Part shown: one piece after another, positions 36,378 through 43,792 of the stretch
Position numbering within the stretch: position 1 is the first letter of the stretch
Layout: each line of letters begins with the position of its first letter
NCBI RefSeq assembly: GCF_023156245.1
Contig: NZ_JAKZAH010000008.1
Location: 52,480-116,479 of the forward strand
Source: Marinobacter bryozoorum
GTDB lineage: Bacteria > Pseudomonadota > Gammaproteobacteria > Pseudomonadales > Oleiphilaceae
DNA length: 64,000 bases
Direction: 5' to 3'
Position numbers and translations under genes: made by a program
The notes under the pieces: generated by a model
What the model saw: the letters and a program-made list of their open reading frames with translations, nothing else
Told to the model about the DNA's origin: nothing
Database searches by the model: none

Positions 36378-37082
36378 CTAACCGGCTCCCGGCAGGTTCT
36401 TGAGCCGCTCCAGCCATCGCTGCCCCCGGGCCGAGGCAACACCGTCGGCCCAGCGGGTGGTTTCGGGTAGCCGGTAGCGGGTGAGGCAGGCCATCACGTA
36501 CTCGATGGAAGTGGCCAGGCTGATGCGATGGCCCGGTGAAATATAGAGTGGCTTGACGCCCGCCCGGGTGCGCAACACTGCTCCAATAACCTCGCCCCTG
36601 TCCTCCAGTGGCACCCATGCCCCTTTCCTGTCTGGTACCGCGTCATGTTCGCCGGTGAGTCGGCTCTTGCCGACACCAATGGCTGGCAGACCTGTGAGCA
36701 GGCCGGTGTGTGAAGCGACCCCGAGCCGGCGGGGGTGGGCGATGCCCTGGCCGTCGCAGAGCAGCAGGTCCGGCCGTATAGTGAGTCTGGACAGGGCGTC
36801 GAGGATGGCTGGACACTCCCGGAACGACAGCAGCCCGGGGATATAGGGCATAGCGACCGGGAGGCGAGCGATGGCATAGTCGAGCGGTTCCAGGTCGGCC
36901 AGTCGCAATACAACAACGGCCGCACGGGCTGTGTCGCGGTTTTCAAAGCCCACATCCACACCGGCCACGGTTTTTATTTCCGGCAAGTCGTCCCGCTGGA
37001 TGACCTGGCTGGCCAACTGCCTTTGCAGGTCAATGGCCTGGCGGGGGCTGAGCTGGCTCCAGCTGTCAGTAGGGTTGGTCAA
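36378..37082 (-). CDS. nfi: Endonuclease V (deoxyinosine 3' endonuclease)
   Basis: It nicks DNA one base 3' of deoxyinosine, repairing deaminated adenine. The family blocks are VAGVDVGFEN with the catalytic Asp, ARLPVAMPYIPGLLSFRECPAIL with the PYIP wedge, LLCDGQGIAHPRRLGVASHTGLL with the second Asp, and ISPGHRISLATS. I place the start at TTG 37082, 7 nt after GGAAAGGA, giving 234 residues, close to the E. coli length of about 225. ATG 37118 and GTG 37142 are in frame but lack a ribosome binding site. It lies between the hydrolase and the AraC gene on the same strand. Confidence 0.92.
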   Translation of the reverse strand: MTNPTDSWSQLSPRQAIDLQRQLASQVIQRDDLPEIKTVAGVDVGFENRDTARAAVVVLRLADLEPLDYAIARLPVAMPYIPGLLSFRECPAILDALSRLTIRPDLLLCDGQGIAHPRRLGVASHTGLLTGLPAIGVGKSRLTGEHDAVPDRKGAWVPLEDRGEVIGAVLRTRAGVKPLYISPGHRISLATSIEYVMACLTRYRLPETTRWADGVASARGQRWLERLKNLPGAG

Positions 37083-37147
37083 TATCGGTTCCTTTCCCGG
37101 CCTGTTGAGGACAACCATAGCAGCTATTGCCGGCTTCTCCACGGGGT

Positions 37148-38020
37148 TCAGGCGACGGGTTGCCCCTCAAGTAGCGGGTTGACCAGCTCGATGGCGGATT
37201 CATCAATGACGGAATCGAGGTACGGAGGGCTCAGGAAGGTGGATGAGGGTGTTAGACCATTGACCTGACGGTAGCAGCGGGACAGGTGTGCAGAGTTTGA
37301 AAATCCCGCCAGTAATGCCGCCTCGGTCACCGAATACCCTAGCGCCATGATAATGGTGCTGATAAACACCCGGTAGCGAACCCGGTACTGGGTGATGGGC
37401 AGCCCTGCCTGCTCCTTGAAAAGCTTCTCCAGCCGTGACTCCGACAAGTCCACCTCCCGGGCCAGCCGGGCAAGGGGTGGTGCGTTGTGCAGGGATGTGC
37501 GTATACGCCTCGCCACAGCGAGTACACGGGGGTCGAATTCACGGAAGGTAAGTCCCCGCAGGCGTTCCGGAATCAGGGCTTGGCGAATCCGTTTCACCGC
37601 AGTACCTGCAGAAATTCCCGGCTGGTTGCGGGCACGGGTCATGGCTCTGATTAGGTCGTCTTCGTCGGGGTGTCGATAACAGATACCCTCTTCAAGGGGC
37701 ACCATCAGGCTGGCCAGGGCTGGATAATCCTGGGAGAAGGGCTGAAGAAAGCAAAGCCCCATGACTGCCTTGCGTGTGTCGATCCGTGTCTGGTCAAGCA
37801 GCACGCCAGGAGGCACCAGGCAGCTACGGGTAACGATGGAATTGCCCGCACCGGGCTGGATAACCATCTCGCCGTGCAGGCATACCAGCATCAGTTCCTG
37901 GGTCGTCCTGTAGACCTCCTGACGACTGAGGCAGGTGCCGAGAAAGGCGGCTTCCCGACCGAGAATCACCAGGCGAGGTGTGCGCAGACACTGACTGGTT
38001 GCATTGTTGTTGTTAGCCAT
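37148..38020 (-). CDS. AraC-family transcriptional regulator
   Basis: A 290-residue regulator. The N-terminal part is a cupin-like sensor (ELMLVCLHGEMVIQPGAGNSIVTRSCLVPPG). The C-terminal AraC HTH pair runs from about 185: APPLARLAREVDLSESRLEKLFKEQAGLPITQYRVRYRVFISTIIMALGYSVTEAALLAGFSNSAHLSRCYRQVNGLTPS. The second HTH is well conserved (GFSNSAHLSRCYRQ). Its own promoter region has the motif also found before the polyester hydrolase, so it may control both itself and that enzyme. The start is ATG 38020 behind CAGGA. The stop lies 66 nt before the nfi TTG start; transcription of the two may be joined. Confidence 0.9.
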   Translation of the reverse strand: MANNNNATSQCLRTPRLVILGREAAFLGTCLSRQEVYRTTQELMLVCLHGEMVIQPGAGNSIVTRSCLVPPGVLLDQTRIDTRKAVMGLCFLQPFSQDYPALASLMVPLEEGICYRHPDEDDLIRAMTRARNQPGISAGTAVKRIRQALIPERLRGLTFREFDPRVLAVARRIRTSLHNAPPLARLAREVDLSESRLEKLFKEQAGLPITQYRVRYRVFISTIIMALGYSVTEAALLAGFSNSAHLSRCYRQVNGLTPSSTFLSPPYLDSVIDESAIELVNPLLEGQPVA

Positions 38021-38130
38021 GTTTTTCCTGTGCCAGCAGCGGTTTCTGTTTTCCAGGCGCCGGGCTGACCGGATCGCCCCCAGCTATTGACCGCCCTGGC
38101 AGGACTTTAGTCCAGGCCTCCGGGGCCGTC

Positions 38131-38165
38131 TTTCACGATTTGGCACTCGAACGTAACTGCATCAC
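38131..38165 (-). promoter_or_regulatory. Candidate AraC-type operator upstream of the araC-like gene
   Basis: TTTCAC-N3-TTGGCAC-N3-AACG-N-AA-N5-TCAC, in the 295-nt gap between the divergent AraC and PadR genes, about 115 nt from the AraC start. It matches the site at 36211-36245 upstream of the hydrolase in blocks and spacing. It suggests autoregulation. The rest of this gap (38021-38130 and 38166-38315) shows no other recognisable feature. Confidence 0.5.
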
Positions 38166-38315
38166 AGAGCGTTATGGCAACAAAGAGTCTGACCTCTATA
38201 TCAGTGGCATTTATGGAAACTCGGGTCACCTCTGCCCTGAATGTAATAACAATATTGGCGCTCACCGTTGCTTCCTGCCATTGGCGGCGACGGGCTTTAC
38301 CGATAGAATCCGGCC

Positions 38316-38840
38316 ATGTCCATTCAACACGCCTTGCTCACTTCGCTCCTTGAAAAACCTTCCACCGGCTATCAGCTCGCTCGCCGCTTTGACCGGTCCA
38401 TTGGTCACTTCTGGCAGGCAAGCCACCAGCAGATCTACCGGGAACTACGCCGAATGGCGGCTTCCGGCTGGGTTGAGGTGGAAGAGAAGGGCGATGATGG
38501 CAGTCGCAAGCGCAAGGTCTACCACGTGTTACCTGAAGGGCGTGAAGAGCTGCGCCGATGGGCGGCGGAGCCGGGCAGCTCCGGTGAAAGCAACGAGGCG
38601 TTGATGGTCAAGCTGCGGGCGGAGGCCGTGCTTGGTCCGGTGGGTGTCCGCCAGGAGCTGGAGCGCCTTATTCTCTGGCACGAAGATCGCTTGTCCACCT
38701 ACCAGGCCATCGAGGCCAGGGACTTCGCGGCAGAAAGCCCGACCCGGGGGCAGCGCCTGCAGCACCAGGTGCTGCGTAAGGGGATCTCGGCAGAGGAAGA
38801 TTGGCTGAGATGGGCAAGGGAAACACTGGACGTACTTTGA
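38316..38840 (+). CDS. PadR-family transcriptional regulator
   Basis: A 174-residue regulator with an N-terminal winged helix: HALLTSLLEKPSTGYQLARRFDRSIGHFWQASHQQIYRELRRMAASGWVEVEEKGDDGSRKRKVYHVLPEGREELRRW is the PadR signature. The C-terminal half (LILWHEDRLSTYQAIEA) is the helical Vir-type dimerisation domain. Family members repress phenolic-acid decarboxylases or multidrug pumps; no such target is adjacent, so the ligand cannot be told. It is divergent from the AraC gene. The start is ATG 38316. Confidence 0.9.
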   Translation: MSIQHALLTSLLEKPSTGYQLARRFDRSIGHFWQASHQQIYRELRRMAASGWVEVEEKGDDGSRKRKVYHVLPEGREELRRWAAEPGSSGESNEALMVKLRAEAVLGPVGVRQELERLILWHEDRLSTYQAIEARDFAAESPTRGQRLQHQVLRKGISAEEDWLRWARETLDVL

Positions 38841-38988
38841 CCCGTAGATTCAATGCCTTCCTGGCTGGGTGAATTCCCGGGGGCGCCTGAGCCTGAAGCG
38901 ACTCTGAAATCCGTTTTCGTACCGGTGAGCGAGTTTGGAGTAACTTGACTGTCTGAAGCCCGCAAGCGGTTTTTCGACAGGGCCGGGG

Positions 38989-39029
38989 AAGGCGTATCAA
39001 AACATAAACGGGGGCCATAATGGCCCCCG
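38989..39029 (-). terminator. Terminator of the nitronate monooxygenase-like gene
   Basis: A 21-nt near-perfect palindrome at 39009-39029 (CGGGGGCCA...TGGCCCCCG, loop TAA) lies 16 nt past the minus-strand stop. On that strand it runs into TTTATGTTTT. It may also slow transcripts from padR, but there is no T-run on the plus strand. Confidence 0.75.
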
Positions 39030-39044
39030 CAGTCTGGCCTGGTA

Positions 39045-40040
39045 TCAGGCGGGTTCGGTTGTGGGCTTGCGCTCGGGTACCTGGAGCCCCAGTCGTTTGC
39101 GGGCTTGCTGGTACTCGGCGATCAGGCGGCTAACGAGTGTGTCGACGTTGCCCACCGACTTGACGGCGCCAACGCCCTGGCCTGCGCCCCAGATATCACG
39201 CCATGCCTTGCTCTTGGACTCGCTGCCGGAGCCAAAATTCATCTTGGAGGGGTCTGATTCCGGCAGGGCAGCGGGATCCAGGCCGGCGTTCTCGATACTC
39301 TTCTTCAGATAGTTGCCGTGGACACCGGTAAACAGGTTCGAATAGACAATATCTTCCGCTGTGCTGTCCACGATCATCTGCTTGTAGGCCTGGTCGGCGT
39401 TGGCTTCTTCGGTGGCAATAAAGGCGGAGCCGATATAGGCCAGGTCAGCACCTGCGGCCTGGGCCGCCAGTACCGCATTGCCGTTGGCGATGGAGCCGGA
39501 CAACAGTAACGGGCCGTCAAACCACTCACGGATCTCCTGGACGAGTGCGAAGGGGGACTGGGTGCCGGCGTGGCCGCCAGCGCCAGCGGCTACCGCGATC
39601 AGGCCATCGGCCCCTTTCTCGATTGCCTTGCGGGCGAAGTTGTTATTGATGACGTCGTGCAGGGTGATACCTCCCCACGAATGGACTTTCTGGTTCAGGT
39701 CTTCCCGGGCACCCAGGGAGGTAATAACGATGGGCACCTTGTACTTGGCGCAAAGATCCAGGTCGTGTTCCAGGCGGTCATTCGAGCGATGCACAATCTG
39801 GTTGACGGCAAAGGGCGCGGCTGGCTTGTCCGGGTTCCTGGCGTTGTACTCCGCCAGTTCCGTGGTAATTCGATCCAGCCACTCGTCGAGTACGTGCGCC
39901 GGGCGTGCGTTCAATGCCGGGAACGAGCCAACAATGCCGGCCTTGCACTGGGCAATGACCAGGTCCGGGTTGGAGATAATGAACAGGGGAGAGGCGACGG
40001 CCGGAAGGGACAAGCCCTTGAGGGAATCGGGTAACGACAT
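39045..40040 (-). CDS. Nitronate monooxygenase-like FMN oxidoreductase
   Basis: A 331-residue TIM-barrel flavoprotein of the nitronate monooxygenase (2-nitropropane dioxygenase) family. Visible are PLFIISNPDLVIAQCKAGIVGSFPALNARP, PFAVNQIVHRSNDRLEHDL, ADGLIAVAAGAGGHAGTQSPFALVQEI with the conserved His of AGGHAG, and the FMN-phosphate loop LLLSGSIANGNAVLAAQAAGADLAYIGSAFIATEEA. The family includes enzymes on alkyl nitronates and FabK-type reductases; this one looks like the former. Strong inverted repeats lie upstream, and a terminator follows. It is monocistronic. Confidence 0.88.
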   Translation of the reverse strand: MSLPDSLKGLSLPAVASPLFIISNPDLVIAQCKAGIVGSFPALNARPAHVLDEWLDRITTELAEYNARNPDKPAAPFAVNQIVHRSNDRLEHDLDLCAKYKVPIVITSLGAREDLNQKVHSWGGITLHDVINNNFARKAIEKGADGLIAVAAGAGGHAGTQSPFALVQEIREWFDGPLLLSGSIANGNAVLAAQAAGADLAYIGSAFIATEEANADQAYKQMIVDSTAEDIVYSNLFTGVHGNYLKKSIENAGLDPAALPESDPSKMNFGSGSESKSKAWRDIWGAGQGVGAVKSVGNVDTLVSRLIAEYQQARKRLGLQVPERKPTTEPA

Positions 40041-40154
40041 GACAGCTCCTGAAAGACTGATGCCGCCTGCGTAGAGTTTTTGTTGACGCCTGCGGCAATG
40101 GGAAACGGTGATACAGGTGGCTGAGAGCGCCCGGCGATGTCCGAACGTCTTAAT

Positions 40155-40203
40155 GCAACCAGTTGCACAAAATTACCAGCGGTCCGGCGTGTGTGCAACT
40201 GGT
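40155..40203 (-). promoter_or_regulatory. Operator-like inverted repeats upstream of the nitronate monooxygenase-like gene
   Basis: ACCAGTTGCAC (40158-40168) is repeated inverted as GTGCAACTGGT (40193-40203), 11 of 11, with 24 nt between. The first copy is itself a palindrome, GCAAC-CA-GTTGC (40155-40166), and the second nearly so. Two dyad sites of this kind upstream of a minus-strand start at 40040 suggest a dimeric repressor or activator. The protein is not known. Confidence 0.5.
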
Positions 40204-40229
40204 TTCATACATGTCGACGTGACGTCAGA

Positions 40230-40883
40230 TCAGTGTTCGCTTTCTGCAACTGCAGCCTTGCGCAGGTACTGCACCAGCGTGTCAGGCTCCTGGGCGCCGG
40301 GCACCATGTAGCGGCGGTTCAGCACGAATGCCGGGACGGCACTGACACCGGCCTGTTGCCAGTAGGCCTCATCCTCGCGCACAGCCTCCCCGTAGCGGTC
40401 AGATGCCAGCACATCGTTGGCTTCCTTGGCATCCAGGCCGATGCTTTCCGCCCGGGAGCGCAGTACATCGGGGTCAGCGATGTTCTCTGCATGGCCAAAG
40501 TAGGCATCGAACAGGGCGAGCTTCATCTCCGTCTGCTTGCCATGTTCGGCTGCCCACTTCACCAGCCGGTGCCCGTCAAAGGTATTGCGGGTATAGCGTT
40601 CCTGCATGCGGTTGAAGTTCAGGCCCAGCCCGTCAGCTATGCGCATCATGTCCGCCTGGGCGGCTTCCACCTCTGCGGGGCTGCGACCGTACTTCCTTGC
40701 CAGTGCTTCGAGGATTGGCTGGCCGTCGCCGCCGGGGTCGGGGTTCAGTTCGAAGGCGTGCCAGCGCACATCGAACGTCATTTCGTCAGCCAGTGAATTC
40801 ATCGCCTGTTGGAGCCGGGCGTAGCCGATGGCGCACCAGGGGCAGGCGATGTCTGACACGATATCGATGGTGAGGGGTCTCAT
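40230..40883 (-). CDS. DsbA-family oxidoreductase, FrnE type
   Basis: A 217-residue thioredoxin-fold protein of the FrnE-like DsbA subgroup, cytoplasmic by lack of a signal peptide. The active site is CPWC in IVSDIACPWCAIGYARL near residue 14. The inserted helical domain (RYGRSPAEVEAAQADMMRIADGLGLNFN) and the cis-Pro in SAVPAFVLNRRYMVPGAQ are typical. Such proteins are thiol oxidoreductases or isomerases linked to polyketides or stress, and no precise substrate is clear. Its start is 3 nt after the Pmp3 stop on the same strand, so the two are co-transcribed. Confidence 0.9.
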   Translation of the reverse strand: MRPLTIDIVSDIACPWCAIGYARLQQAMNSLADEMTFDVRWHAFELNPDPGGDGQPILEALARKYGRSPAEVEAAQADMMRIADGLGLNFNRMQERYTRNTFDGHRLVKWAAEHGKQTEMKLALFDAYFGHAENIADPDVLRSRAESIGLDAKEANDVLASDRYGEAVREDEAYWQQAGVSAVPAFVLNRRYMVPGAQEPDTLVQYLRKAAVAESEH

Positions 40884-40886
40884 GGG

Positions 40887-41045
40887 TTATTTCTTCGCGA
40901 TGACCCACACCGCATGCACGATGCCCGGTATGTAGCCGAGGAGTGTCAGCAGTATGTTAATCCAGAAATGCTTGCCAATACCCACCTGCAGGAAAACGCC
41001 GAGCGGGGGTAGCAGGATGGCGACCAGAATTCGAATCAGGTCCAT
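40887..41045 (-). CDS. Pmp3/YqaE-family small membrane peptide
   Basis: A 52-residue peptide with two hydrophobic segments. It starts MDLIRILVAILLPPLGVFLQ and goes on with VGIGKHFWINILLTLLGYIPGIVHAVWVI, the Pmp3 (UPF0057) pattern, in which PPLGV and the GYIPGIVHA segment are the most conserved parts. Eukaryotic Pmp3 is a membrane-potential and salt-tolerance protein; the bacterial role is unknown. AAGGAG lies 7 nt before ATG 41045, a strong start. The gene is first in a two-gene unit with the DsbA/FrnE gene. The 211 nt to the divergent DUF488 gene show nothing recognisable. Confidence 0.92.
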   Translation of the reverse strand: MDLIRILVAILLPPLGVFLQVGIGKHFWINILLTLLGYIPGIVHAVWVIAKK

Positions 41046-41256
41046 GAGGCAGCTCCTTGTTACGGTTTGATTGGTGTTGGCTTCCTGCCGTTCCGATAGC
41101 TATCCCTGAAGTTACCTATCTTGTAGTGAAGGTTAGCAATAAAACCCCGGTTGGTAATTAAAATTCCGAAAGCCCCTGACAGAGTCGTGCCAAGTGGTCG
41201 ACTATGATGATAGCAATTGAAGAGCGTGAATCACTGAAGAGGGGAGGGCAGGCGAT

Positions 41257-41604
41257 ATGACAATCCGACTTGAGCGTGTTTATGAGGAATCCCGTCACAA
41301 GGGTTACCGGGTGCTGGTGGACCGCATCTGGCCCCGTGGCATTTCGAAGGAGTCACTGGCCGCTGACGAATGGTTGAAGGAAGTAGCGCCCTCGTCCCAG
41401 TTGCGTAAGGACTTCCATGCCGGTGATCTTTCATGGGACGAATTCAGGCGCAGCTACCTTGCTGAGCTGAAAGACCATCGGGACATCCTGCGCCCACTTG
41501 CCGAACGTGCCAGGGGTGAGGCAGTGACACTCCTGTACGGTGCGAAGGATGATGAGCACAACAACGCCGTGGTGTTGAAGCAATACCTGACCATGCTGGA
41601 ATAA
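41257..41604 (+). CDS. DUF488 (YeaO) family protein
   Basis: A 115-residue protein of the DUF488 family, present in many bacteria and without known function. The signature is VLVDRIWPRGISKESLAADEWLKEVAPSSQLRKDFHAG, then LLYGAKDDEHNNAVVLKQYL near the C-terminus. The conserved Arg, Trp, Asp and His suggest an enzyme, but no reaction is known. The start is ATG 41257 with GGGCAGGCGAT upstream. It converges on the LysE gene with a 22-nt gap. Confidence 0.88.
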   Translation: MTIRLERVYEESRHKGYRVLVDRIWPRGISKESLAADEWLKEVAPSSQLRKDFHAGDLSWDEFRRSYLAELKDHRDILRPLAERARGEAVTLLYGAKDDEHNNAVVLKQYLTMLE

Positions 41605-41626
41605 CCAACCAGGCGGGGCGCTGTTG

Positions 41627-42244
41627 TCAGGCCTTGAGGATACCTGCCACCAGACGCCCCGCCAGGGCAATCAGCAGTACACCGAAAAACCGCTCCAGCC
41701 AGACCACGTTCCGTTTCAGGCTTGCCAGCAGGCGGGGGCTGGAAAAAAGCCAGGCCACGATCATGTACCAGCCGATGTCGATTACCATGGCTGTCGCCGC
41801 ATAGGCCAGCTTTGCCATCAGGGGGGTATCTGGTCCCACCACCTGGCTGAACAGCGCGATGAAGAACACCGCCACCTTGGGGTTCAGGAAAGCGAGCATG
41901 AAGCCATCCCGGGCTGCGCTGGCGGTGGTGGGGACCTCCGGCAGTTCGCCTGCTTCGCCTTTCCGGGCTGTCAGGCCCTTGAAGCCGAGCCAGGCCAGGT
42001 AGGCCGCGCCGCCCCACTGCAGGGCAGCAAACAGGGCCGGGGAGGTGGTAATCACCGCAGCCAGCCCGATAATGCTCAGGAAAGCGTAGAGCCCGATTCC
42101 GATACCGTGGCTGGCGGCCACGATCATACCGTTGCCCCGGCCGCCGGCCAGGGTCTGCTTCAGGACCAGTGCCAGGGAGGGTCCGGGAGACATCGCCCCC
42201 AGGGTGCAGATTGTGACGACTGCAAGCCAGGTAGTCAGGGTCAT
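41627..42244 (-). CDS. LysE/RhtB family amino acid exporter
   Basis: A 205-residue inner-membrane exporter of the LysE superfamily (RhtB branch). The N-terminal signature is SPGPSLALVLKQTLAGGRGNGMIVAASHGIGIGLYAFLSIIGLA, and GFMLAFLNPKVAVFFIALFSQVV is the second conserved block. About six membrane segments are present. Members export homoserine, threonine, leucine or lysine; the substrate here cannot be told. It is 6 nt downstream of another membrane protein gene on the same strand, implying an operon. Confidence 0.9.
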   Translation of the reverse strand: MTLTTWLAVVTICTLGAMSPGPSLALVLKQTLAGGRGNGMIVAASHGIGIGLYAFLSIIGLAAVITTSPALFAALQWGGAAYLAWLGFKGLTARKGEAGELPEVPTTASAARDGFMLAFLNPKVAVFFIALFSQVVGPDTPLMAKLAYAATAMVIDIGWYMIVAWLFSSPRLLASLKRNVVWLERFFGVLLIALAGRLVAGILKA

Positions 42245-42250
42245 CGCAGG

Positions 42251-42667
42251 TTACCTCGTGATCGTTGCCCGCCGGGCGCCCAGCAGGGTTTGGAAAACCG
42301 CAACGCCGAGCCCCCAGAAGCCGTTCAGTACCAGGCCTCCCACCCAGGTTTGTGCGGTAACATCGATGCCCTTGAGGGGGAAGACCACCAGCATGGCAAC
42401 GGCTGTCGGACCGACGGCCCCCAGTAACACCATCAGGGACCAGAACGCCCCGGTAGCCAGCCGTCCGACGATTGCCCACAGAACGAGCCCCCACAAACCT
42501 CCGAAGAAGGCGAGGGAGATAACCGCCGGAACACCCAGTGGCGGTACCGGTGACAGATTGAAAGGGGCTGCCGGGACCATTCCTGCCAGCCAGAACAGGG
42601 CATAGAGCCCCTGATGGAAAACCAGTGTGGCGAGGAAACCGCTGATAAAGGCCTTGATCCAGGGCAT
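42251..42667 (-). CDS. Four-helix membrane protein, YagU-like
   Basis: A 138-residue membrane protein with about four hydrophobic segments (FISGFLATLVFHQGLYALFWLAGMV, PAVISLAFFGGLWGLVLWAIVG, FWSLMVLLGAVGPTAVAMLVVFPL, WVGGLVLNGFWGLGVAVFQTLLG). I do not recognise a characterised family with confidence; it recalls small DUF1440-like inner-membrane proteins. I chose ATG 42667 (MPWIKAF), preceded by GGAG; the frame is open 29 codons upstream. It is the first gene of a pair with the LysE gene. Confidence 0.7.
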   Translation of the reverse strand: MPWIKAFISGFLATLVFHQGLYALFWLAGMVPAAPFNLSPVPPLGVPAVISLAFFGGLWGLVLWAIVGRLATGAFWSLMVLLGAVGPTAVAMLVVFPLKGIDVTAQTWVGGLVLNGFWGLGVAVFQTLLGARRATITR

Positions 42668-42755
42668 GGGAACTCCGCGAGATGAAAAGGACAGTTTACT
42701 GGTTTGGCGTAGCCCCTGCACCGGGGGGAAACGGCTTTGACGTCGCAGTAACAAT

Positions 42756-42786
42756 GAAAAGGGCCACGCTGGCAGGCAGTGGCCCT
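42756..42786 (-). terminator. Terminator of the ohr gene
   Basis: AGGGCCAC (42760-42767) pairs with GTGGCCCT (42779-42786) on the minus strand, followed by TTTTCATT. It lies about 55 nt after the ohr stop. Confidence 0.7.
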
Positions 42787-42817
42787 GAAAATCAGTCTGT
42801 CTGCAACACGCAGCTGC

Positions 42818-42841
42818 GGGACTTTCTGCTGCGCAGACTCC
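42818..42841 (-). repeat. 24-nt dispersed repeat, copy B
   Basis: On the minus strand this begins GGAGTCTGCGCAGCAGAAAG; it matches the copy at 1207-1230 in 23 of 24 positions, and the one change keeps the hairpin. Its first base belongs to the ohr stop codon, so the element joins the coding sequence directly. It lies before the ohr terminator. Confidence 0.6.
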
Positions 42842-43269
42842 TAGTCAACGCGGGTCAGGGTGACGTCGATGTTGCCGCGGGTGGCATTGGAATAGGGGCA
42901 AACCTGGTGGGCCTGCTCGATCAGCTGGTTGGCCTGGTCCTCATCCATGCCTGGCAGGGAGATCCGCAGTTCGACCTGGATGCCGAAACCACCGTTGGTG
43001 GCGCCGATACCTACCAGGCCTTCTACGGACGCAGCCTCTGGCATGGGTAGCTTCGCCTTGCCAGCAACCACTTTCATGGCACCGATGAAACACGCCGAGT
43101 AACCGGCGGCAAACAGCTGCTCCGGGTTGGTGCCTTCGCCACCGGCACCGCCAAGTTCGCGAGGTGTCGTCAGCGCCACATCAAGGACGCCATCGGAAGA
43201 AATGGCGCGACCATCGCGGCCGCCGGTAGCTTCGGCAGATGCGGTATAGAGTACTTTTTCCAAAGACAT
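42841..43269 (-). CDS. ohr: Organic hydroperoxide resistance protein (OsmC family)
   Basis: A thiol peroxidase that reduces fatty acid hydroperoxides, recycled by lipoylated proteins. The 142 residues contain both catalytic cysteines, Cys60 in [12 protein letters not shown] and Cys124 in [36 protein letters not shown] with the active-site Arg and [11 protein letters not shown] with Glu50 complete the site. This is Ohr rather than OsmC. The start is ATG 43269 with AAGGAACC upstream. AT-rich palindromes upstream suggest peroxide-responsive control, though ohrR is not adjacent. Confidence 0.94.
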   Translation of the reverse strand: MSLEKVLYTASAEATGGRDGRAISSDGVLDVALTTPRELGGAGGEGTNPEQLFAAGYSACFIGAMKVVAGKAKLPMPEAASVEGLVGIGATNGGFGIQVELRISLPGMDEDQANQLIEQAHQVCPYSNATRGNIDVTLTRVD

Positions 43270-43362
43270 AGAAGGTTCCTTTTGTGGTCCGGAAACGGAT
43301 TGTTGTCCGGCGTCGGGTCAGACTCTGGCCGGATGAAAACACCTTACTCTCGACAAATATTT

Positions 43363-43384
43363 TTGTCAATTAAGTTGTGCACAA
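43363..43384 (-). promoter_or_regulatory. Candidate operator of ohr
   Basis: An AT-rich dyad region about 95 nt before ohr: a GACAAA...TTTGTC pair lies just before it, then TGTCAATTAAGTTG, resembling the AATT-rich dyads of OhrR/MarR proteins, and TTGTGCACAA (43375-43384), a perfect 10-bp palindrome. The similarity to known OhrR boxes is by eye only. Confidence 0.4.
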
Positions 43385-43429
43385 TATAAATGGACGAACC
43401 GGTTCGTACGAAGCCATGACGTGCTACCG

Positions 43430-43771
43430 TCAATCCTGGTATTGGTCGAGCAATGCGATGATGTCGGTAGCCCCCTGCTTGCGGGCAATATCCGCCGCGG
43501 TGTCCCCCCGGGCGTCTTCCAGCTTCGGGTCGACACCGTTTTCCAATAACAGGCGGGCGGTTTCGATATGACCATGGCGTACTGCCAGCATCAGCAGGCT
43601 TTCGCCCTCACTGGTACGAACGTTCACCGGCACACCGGCGCTGAACAGGGTGGCCAGGACCCCGGCCCCACCATTACGGGCCAGTTCGAAAATTCCCTGG
43701 GCGAAGGCGACGGCATCTTCATCGGACTCACTCTGCGGTTTTTGTGGCCTGGTTGGTTTCTTGCTGCTCAT
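43430..43771 (-). CDS. Ankyrin-repeat protein
   Basis: A 113-residue cytoplasmic protein with about two and a half ankyrin repeats: NGGAGVLATLFSAGVPVNVRTSEGESLLMLAVRHGHIETARLLLENGVDPKLEDARGDTAADIARKQGATDIIALL. The N-terminus is polar and low-complexity (SSKKPTRPQKPQSESDED). Such proteins mediate protein contacts, and here the partner is unknown. In several bacteria similar small ankyrin proteins neighbour catalase or peroxidase genes, and ohr is next door, but no link is proven. It precedes no same-strand gene closely. Confidence 0.85.
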   Translation of the reverse strand: MSSKKPTRPQKPQSESDEDAVAFAQGIFELARNGGAGVLATLFSAGVPVNVRTSEGESLLMLAVRHGHIETARLLLENGVDPKLEDARGDTAADIARKQGATDIIALLDQYQD

Positions 43772-43792
43772 TCTGTCTCCAGTGGTGACTGT

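Noticed and set aside
41454..42494. 346-codon minus-strand frame across the DUF488, LysE and YagU-like genes
   Set aside because: It crosses three genes supported by family resemblance; the translation is Arg/Gly/Pro-rich and not protein-like.
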